Shown piece by piece: positions 8,744 through 12,500 of a stretch of 12,500 bases of DNA (positions are counted from its first letter, which is position 1; the number at the start of each line of letters is the position of its first letter). Below the pieces are notes generated by a model. It was not told the origin of the DNA. It saw nothing but the letters and a program-made list of their open reading frames with translations, and made no database searches. The stretch spans positions 12,501-25,000 of the forward strand of contig JABUQX010057052.1 of the NCBI GenBank assembly GCA_015478945.1. Direction: 5' to 3'. A program made the position numbers and the translations under genes. Origin of the DNA: Trachelipus rathkii. Lineage: Eukaryota > Arthropoda > Malacostraca > Isopoda > Trachelipodidae.

Positions 8744-8983
8744 GTGTTTATATTTGTTCTTTCATATACGATTAAAAAATGCAAGTCGCACTTTGTCAAA
8801 GACATCTCTCAGTTTTCTCGCAATTTCTCAGCAGAGTTACTGAACAAGCTCCCATCTGAAAGCTTTTCCCATCTTTCAATCTTCAGGCTTTTCCATCTGG
8901 TGTCTCGGTTTTCTTCTCTTATTTTCTTCCCTATTCTATTTTTACAAGAACTACGTCCATGGGACTCGAACGCACAGTCGGAT
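8744..8983 (+). pseudogene. Possible reverse-transcriptase C-terminal remnant
   Basis: The frame contains SQFSRNFSAELLNKLPSES followed by HLSIFRLF (about 8805-8895). Its layout resembles the common tail of non-LTR reverse transcriptases, where a FxRSF...LWNxLP stretch is followed by a short segment and an F-K helix. The diagnostic Trp is absent and there is no upstream polymerase domain. The frame then runs into a (TA)n microsatellite, where its Ile/Tyr-rich tail is meaningless. If the similarity is real, this is a 5'-truncated fragment in plus orientation. Confidence 0.3.
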
Positions 8984-9026
8984 CATTATATATTATATAT
9001 ATTATATATAGATATATATTATATAT

Positions 9027-9072
<46 letters not shown>

Positions 9073-9113
9073 TATAGATATAATAATATATATATTATAT
9101 ATATATATATATA
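8984..9113. repeat. (TA)n microsatellite, interrupted
   Basis: TA runs with occasional TATTATA interruptions, longest at about 9027-9070. It borders the left side of the inverted-repeat-bounded cluster. Confidence 0.95.
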
Positions 9114-9143
9114 ATAAAACAGTACCTATAACATAATATAATA

Positions 9144-9164
9144 ACTTAAGTTTCTTTCTGACCT
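9144..9164 (+). repeat. Left arm of a 1.68-kb inverted-repeat pair
   Basis: ACTTAAGTTTCTTTCTGACC(T) at 9144-9164 is the reverse complement of 10800-10821 apart from one extra base in the right arm. Weaker similarity continues inward on both sides (TTCGATATA and TCGATA motifs up to about 9210). The arms enclose the first GC-core element and the Merlin-like fragment, so they may be terminal repeats of the older element. Confidence 0.7.
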
Positions 9165-9237
9165 TCGATTTCGATATAGCGAAATAATATATAGTCGATA
9201 CCGTATATCTATCAGACATTCGATAGTACTTTATACT

Positions 9238-9244
9238 ATATATG

Positions 9245-9283
<39 letters not shown>

Positions 9284-9291
9284 GTATATAT

Positions 9292-9355
<64 letters not shown>
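9238..9355. repeat. (TA)n microsatellite
   Basis: Nearly continuous TA repeat interrupted near 9278-9300. It abuts the outer end of the first GC-core element. Confidence 0.95.
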
Positions 9356-9357
<2 letters not shown>

Positions 9358-9373
9358 AAGTCACTACCATAGA

Positions 9374-10057
9374 CACAATCCATATCTCAAAAATACACCA
9401 CAGCTATTATTACCGGAAAAGGAATACATTTGCTGGAAATGCTGGTAACATTTAGTAGCGGAAAAATGTATAAAAAAAAAATTATTGTTAATAATTATAG
9501 TAATATGATTAGAAAGCCTATTTAGTAGATCTTTTTATACGTTACTCGTTATAATAAATAGACTTTCTAGTAAATTTTGTTGTTTTTTTTTAACTAAAGA
9601 ATACCCCAAGAGTAAACCATACTGCACTGATGGCAGGAGTCGGGGTCTCTTCGGCCTCCGTGGGGGACAACGGGGTTGGACTATTTCCCCCCTCCGGGAG
9701 GGTCTCCCCCCGGGAAAAAAAAAAAAAAAAAATACCCTCCCCCGCTCTTTGGTATTTGGGTGTCGTCGGGGGTTCCTCCGCCCTTCCGCAACGCGGGTAA
9801 TGGAAAAACGTTCCCCCCTTGTGTTCCGTCCGTCGGCGTCGAGCCCCTATAATTGGCGGTGGTAATACCTTTAAACAAATAATATATATACTATGTCCGC
9901 CCGCGGCTCGAGCCTCCCCCAAAAAAAAAGCAATTTTTGTTGTTTTTTTTATGTTTATTTTTATTTGTTACAATTTGCTACCAAATTTTACAAAAGGACT
10001 TCCAATAATGTATTCGCTTTTCCTGTATCTATTGTAATTTTTGAGATATGGATTGTG
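9374..10057 (+). mobile_element. Non-autonomous TIR element, GC-core family, copy 1
   Basis: The outer ends are inverted: 9374-9394 is the exact reverse complement of 10037-10057 (21 bases), and imperfect complementarity continues inward about 60 more bases on each side. The interior (about 9477-9880) matches copy 2 in the same orientation, including AAAAATTATTGTTAATAATT, TTATACGTTACTCGTT and GATGGCAGGAGTCGG (9629-9643). The core from about 9600 to 9920 is strikingly GC-rich, with a palindrome CCCTCCGGGAGGG and an 18-base A run at 9715-9732. No transposase is encoded; open frames over the core differ in strand between copies. It is best described as a MITE-like non-autonomous DNA transposon. 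Superfamily is unknown and no target-site duplication could be read because the flanks are TA repeats. Confidence 0.7.
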
Positions 10058-10063
10058 GTCTTC

Positions 10064-10094
10064 TAGAGGCTGGCCATAATTATTACATTAAAAG
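10064..10094. other. Junction between copy 1 and the Merlin-like fragment
   Basis: A short AT-rich junction beginning with AGAGGCTGGCC, which loosely resembles the AGAGGCTACC at the inner end of the copy 2 right terminal repeat. This may be a remnant of copy 1's outer terminal repeat. Confidence 0.3.
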
Positions 10095-10448
10095 ACAATT
10101 AAATTAATCACAATCTTTATAACTGTTTGTTCACAATGACATCTAAGATTAGGTGTTACTAACCCTTGTAAACTGTTTGCGTTATTGTAAAAAGAAATAC
10201 AGTAATTAAAGGGCATCAAGTGTAATATAACTCTATATGTGAAAAAAATATTTGGGAGAAACAGTATACTTCGAGCCACAATGTTTACTAGTACAATAAA
10301 AATTAAACTTTTCTCCTACTTTGGTAATTTCACATTCTTTGTGACACTTTCCACAAACCTTTTTATCTAGTATCAAACTAAAATGTTGCAGCATTGCTAA
10401 CACGATATAATCATTCTCACAAATTTAGAATAAATCCTTCAAATTCAT
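10095..10448 (-). pseudogene. Merlin/IS1595-like transposase, N-terminal fragment
   Basis: On the minus strand an ATG at 10446-10448 starts MNLKDLF, then a stop. The frame then stays open for 63 codons. It carries a helical segment (ENDYIVLAMLQHF) and a zinc ribbon with C32-x2-C35 (VCGKCHKEC) and C52-x4-C57 (FYCTSKHCG), followed by KYTVSPKYFF (residues 60-69). This is the arrangement of the N-terminal zinc ribbon in metazoan Merlin (ISXO2/IS1595-type) transposases, where the ribbon is followed by an S-x-x-x-G-S-F-F-like stretch. After a stop at 10233-10235 the same frame still reads as decayed coding sequence (SYITLDAL, KQFTRVSNT, TNSYKDC) to about 10095, matching the expected linker helices. 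The DDE catalytic domain is missing; the reading ends close to the right end of copy 1, suggesting disruption by its insertion or an internal deletion. Several stops make it non-functional. Confidence 0.65.
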
Positions 10449-10570
10449 AATTTTCAGAAAAAATATTGGAACAAAAAAATACCGCAACCTCACTAAACAC
10501 AGTAAAAACAATTTATGACCTTCAAATTTATATATACAGTAGATATTTGAAAGGTTCCAATAATACTCAA

Positions 10571-10571
<1 letters not shown>

Positions 10572-10646
<75 letters not shown>

Positions 10647-10697
10647 GTATATATATATATATAATATATATATTTATATATATATATATATATATAA
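10572..10697. repeat. (TA)n microsatellite
   Basis: An uninterrupted AT run from about 10574 to 10641, then shorter runs to 10697. It lies between the start of the Merlin-like fragment and the right inverted-repeat arm. Confidence 0.97.
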
Positions 10698-10752
10698 TGA
10701 TAATAATGTATATTTCTATGAATAAATTTAGATTCTCGGTATCTTGGGTATA

Positions 10753-10821
10753 ATCGATACACATATATCGAAAATCGATTTTAAAAATTAAATATCGATA
10801 GGTCAGAAAGGAAACTTAAGT
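10753..10821 (-). repeat. Right arm of the 1.68-kb inverted-repeat pair, with ATCGAT motifs
   Basis: 10800-10821 is the inverted partner of 9144-9164. Just inside lie three ATCGAT motifs (10753-10758, 10774-10779, 10794-10799), one in the full palindrome TATCGATA (10793-10800). Repeated short motifs near the ends are common in DNA transposons, where they bind transposase. TATCGATA is also the Drosophila DREF site. Which applies, if either, is unknown. Confidence 0.6.
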
Positions 10822-10825
10822 ATAC

Positions 10826-10974
10826 CATATATAATATTATATATTATTATAGTATAGTATATATATATAATTTAGTATAATTATATATTATAATATATAT
10901 AGTATATATATATAATTATTATATATATATATATATATTATATATATTATATATATATATATAGTATATATTAA
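10826..10974. repeat. Interrupted (TA)n microsatellite
   Basis: TA runs with TATTATA and TAGTATA interruptions, ending directly at the left end of copy 2. Confidence 0.95.
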
Positions 10975-10980
10975 TAGGTA

Positions 10981-11048
10981 AAAGTTACTTAACGCCCACA
11001 CGGAACGGGAGCTCGGTTCAAAAAAAAATTTTCACAGGTAGCCTCTAT
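10981..11048 (+). repeat. Left terminal inverted repeat of copy 2
   Basis: Starts AAAGTTACTTAACGCCCACA and ends CAGGTAGCCTCTAT. It pairs with 11646-11713, with three substitutions. Confidence 0.9.
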
Positions 11049-11069
11049 GTAAAAATATACGTAAAATAT

Positions 11070-11105
<36 letters not shown>

Positions 11106-11595
11106 ATTTCAAAACTACAATAGCTACAGCGAAAAGAAATACATTTTTTGGAATCCTGGTAAAATTTAGTAAGGAAATTTAGTAAAAACAAAAAGAAAAA
11201 AATTATTGTTAATAATTATCAGTAACATGAGGAGAAAGCCTATTTAAGACCTTTATACGTTACTCGTTAAATAAATAGACTTTCTAGTATATAGTTTTGT
11301 TTTTGTTTTTTAACTAAAAGAATACCCCAGTGGGTATACCACATCCGATGGCAGGAGTCGGGTCTCTCGGCCTTCGTGAACTACGGGGTAGGACTATTTT
11401 CCCCCTCCGGGGAGGTCTCGGACCACGCTGCTTTGGTATTTGGTATCGCGGGGGTTTCCTCGCCCCTTCCCTACCTGGGGTAAATGGAAAACGTCCCCCC
11501 TGCTGTTCCCCGTGCGGCTCGAGCCGCTACTTGCCGGGTAATACCTTTTACAATAATATATATATATAATTTCGCCCCTAGAACAGGTAATAAAA

Positions 11596-11616
11596 TAAAA
11601 AAAAAAAAAAAAAAAA
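11596..11616. repeat. A homopolymer near the right end of copy 2
   Basis: About 20 consecutive A. With the 28-base A run near the left end, it flanks the copy 2 interior. Confidence 0.85.
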
Positions 11617-11645
11617 TTCTTTCCTAGAACATCTTTTTATTTATT

Positions 11646-11713
11646 ATAGAGGCTACCTGTGAAATTTTTTTTTTGATCCGAGCTCCCTTTCCGTGTGGGC
11701 GTTAAGTAACTTT
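11646..11713 (-). repeat. Right terminal inverted repeat of copy 2
   Basis: Reverse complement of 10981-11048, ending GGGCGTTAAGTAACTTT on the plus strand. Confidence 0.9.
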
Positions 11714-11719
11714 GTCCAT

Positions 11720-11880
11720 TATATATATAATAAAGCATTTATATAAATTAATATAGGTTATGTTTCGCTATAGTTGAAAAAGTTCAAATATATATATAAT
11801 ATATATATATATAATATATAATATATATATATAATTATAATTATATATATATATATATAATATATATATATATTATATAG
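11720..11880. repeat. AT-rich flank with interrupted (TA)n microsatellite
   Basis: TA runs concentrated at about 11788-11878, following the right end of copy 2. A short unique stretch (11743-11787) lies between. Confidence 0.9.
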
Positions 11881-11908
11881 GATCTTTTTGTTTGAGGAGA
11901 CAAGATAT

Positions 11909-11963
11909 ATCGATTGTCATATCGATTTTTTCGATAGTTAAGTGGGTTCGATAGTTAAGTGGG
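11909..11963. repeat. ATCGAT motifs and a 17-bp tandem duplication
   Basis: Two ATCGAT motifs (11909-11914, 11919-11924) precede two exact tandem copies of TTCGATAGTTAAGTGGG (11930-11946 and 11947-11963). The arrangement resembles the motif cluster at 10753-10800 and could be another degraded transposon end. Confidence 0.8.
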
Positions 11964-12050
11964 TCCCTAAAAATAATAAAAATGTGTCGTTGAAATAAAA
12001 AATAATAAATAACAAATAACAAATTTTATAAATATGTTATTGTATGTTAT

Positions 12051-12090
12051 TAAAAGCGTTAGTAATGTAATAAAAGCATTAGTAATGTAA
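12051..12090. repeat. 20-bp tandem duplication
   Basis: TAAAAGCGTTAGTAATGTAA is followed at once by a second copy with one substitution. It lies in AT-rich DNA (11964-12200) that holds no other recognised feature. Confidence 0.85.
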
Positions 12091-12214
12091 TAATAATAAA
12101 AAAACAACTTAAAATAGCTATTAAATTAGATTTATTATTAATGTAAGAATAATAACAGCTACTTAAAAAAAAAAATTAAAAATGTAAATTGAAAACTAAA
12201 ATTCGTCTGTATAA

Positions 12215-12345
12215 TGAAACTGATTGGCTGAGCGTCAGAGGCGTGCTTTCATTACAGCCAATTAAAACGCACATTTGTGAAGAATTTTCGCTGCGAAGCC
12301 AGCCCGTCAAATACAGAATTAAAATCAGTTTGAATTGAATGAAGT
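12215..12345. promoter_or_regulatory. Possible promoter with two opposed CCAAT boxes
   Basis: CTGATTGGCT (12220-12229) is a full inverted CCAAT/NF-Y-type site, immediately followed by TGAGCGTCAG, which resembles a cAMP-response element. AGCCAAT (12256-12262) is a second site in the opposite orientation 26 bases on. GC content rises locally, with CpG-containing sequence to about 12310. No TATA box or start codon is clear, and any gene would begin outside the window. Confidence 0.35.
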
Positions 12346-12423
12346 AAACATAGTGTATGATCTATGGAAGTAAACGTAAAAATATCACTCAAATCTCTCT
12401 GCTCCTCTGCTCGATCTCACATC

Positions 12424-12432
12424 TCCTCTCTC

Positions 12433-12479
<47 letters not shown>

Positions 12480-12500
12480 TCTCTCTCTCTCTTCTCTCTC
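12424..12500. repeat. (CT)n / GAGA-type microsatellite, runs off right edge
   Basis: CT dinucleotides with rare interruptions (CGTCT, CTTCT) reach the end of the window. In arthropods GA/CT tracts can act as GAGA-factor sites near promoters, which would fit the CCAAT pair about 160 bases to the left, but it may be a plain microsatellite. Confidence 0.95.

Larger units (their letters stand above)
10977..11717 (+). mobile_element. Non-autonomous TIR element, GC-core family, copy 2
   Basis: Bounded by long terminal inverted repeats: 10981-11048 and 11646-11713 are reverse complements at 65 of 68 positions with no gaps. GG on the left and CC on the right, slightly further out, may mark the true ends. 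Inside the left repeat are a 28-base A run (11073-11100) and a subterminal segment (about 11105-11170) that matches the reverse complement of the copy 1 right arm. The GC-rich core (about 11325-11560) matches copy 1, including GATGGCAGGAGTCGG at 11347-11361. No transposase is present. The flanks are TA-rich and I could not confirm a target-site duplication (8-base flanks TATTAATA and ATTATATA are only similar). The few mismatches between the two terminal repeats suggest a younger insertion than the surrounding remnants. Confidence 0.8.

Noticed and set aside
9600..9920. Bacterial contamination or assembly chimera as source of the GC-rich segment
   Set aside because: The same segment occurs twice with matching AT-rich flanks inside inverted repeats, which fits a transposon family better.
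9590..9922. Pro/Gly/Arg-rich minus-strand open frame in the GC-rich core of copy 1
   Set aside because: The matching core in copy 2 is open on the opposite strand (11330-11569) and no common protein frame survives, so the openness reflects GC-rich composition.

Overview
The window looks like arthropod nuclear DNA, most likely from a crustacean. The grounds are very AT-rich non-coding sequence full of (TA)n and (TAA)n microsatellites, several decayed eukaryotic transposons (Tc1-like, non-LTR retrotransposon, Merlin-like), and a Star-like FkbM-family methyltransferase of a type that is multi-copy in decapods. No operons, Shine-Dalgarno sites, rRNA, tRNA genes or CRISPR arrays are visible. The species assignment is inference.

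Layout. 1-812 (-): degraded Tc1-like transposase. 1193-1497: (TAA)n and (TA)n microsatellites. 1528-2343 (-): the only intact, recognisable host-type coding exon, a Star-like/FkbM methyltransferase domain. 2395-2850: AT-rich low-complexity DNA. 3097-3800 (+): decayed coding sequence of unknown origin. 3800-5212: AT-rich DNA with a strong hairpin. 5213-6340: about 1 kb of (TAA)n/(TTA)n that changes strand sense near 6070-6140, as expected for two non-LTR retrotransposons meeting tail to tail. 6318-7775 (-): 5'-truncated, dead non-LTR reverse transcriptase. 7780-8740: possible TATA box and 224-bp intron, and an inverted repeat. 8744-8983: possible remnant of another reverse transcriptase C-terminus. 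9144-11965: a nested cluster of terminal-inverted-repeat elements with a Merlin-type zinc-ribbon transposase fragment. 12190-12500: possible promoter with two opposed CCAAT boxes, then a (CT)n tract.

The most interesting structure is 9144-11717. Two related elements of about 0.7 kb (9374-10057 and 10977-11717) lie in the same orientation. They share a GC-rich core in an AT-rich setting. The second is bounded by 68-bp terminal inverted repeats that match at 65 of 68 positions by eye. The first sits, with the Merlin-like transposase fragment (10448 to about 10095, minus strand), inside a separate inverted-repeat pair at 9144-9164 and 10800-10821. This suggests a small non-autonomous element inserted into a dying Merlin-like element.

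The genes do not form a working pathway: apart from the Star-like exon, everything recognisable is mobile-element debris. All alignments were done by eye and no database was searched.
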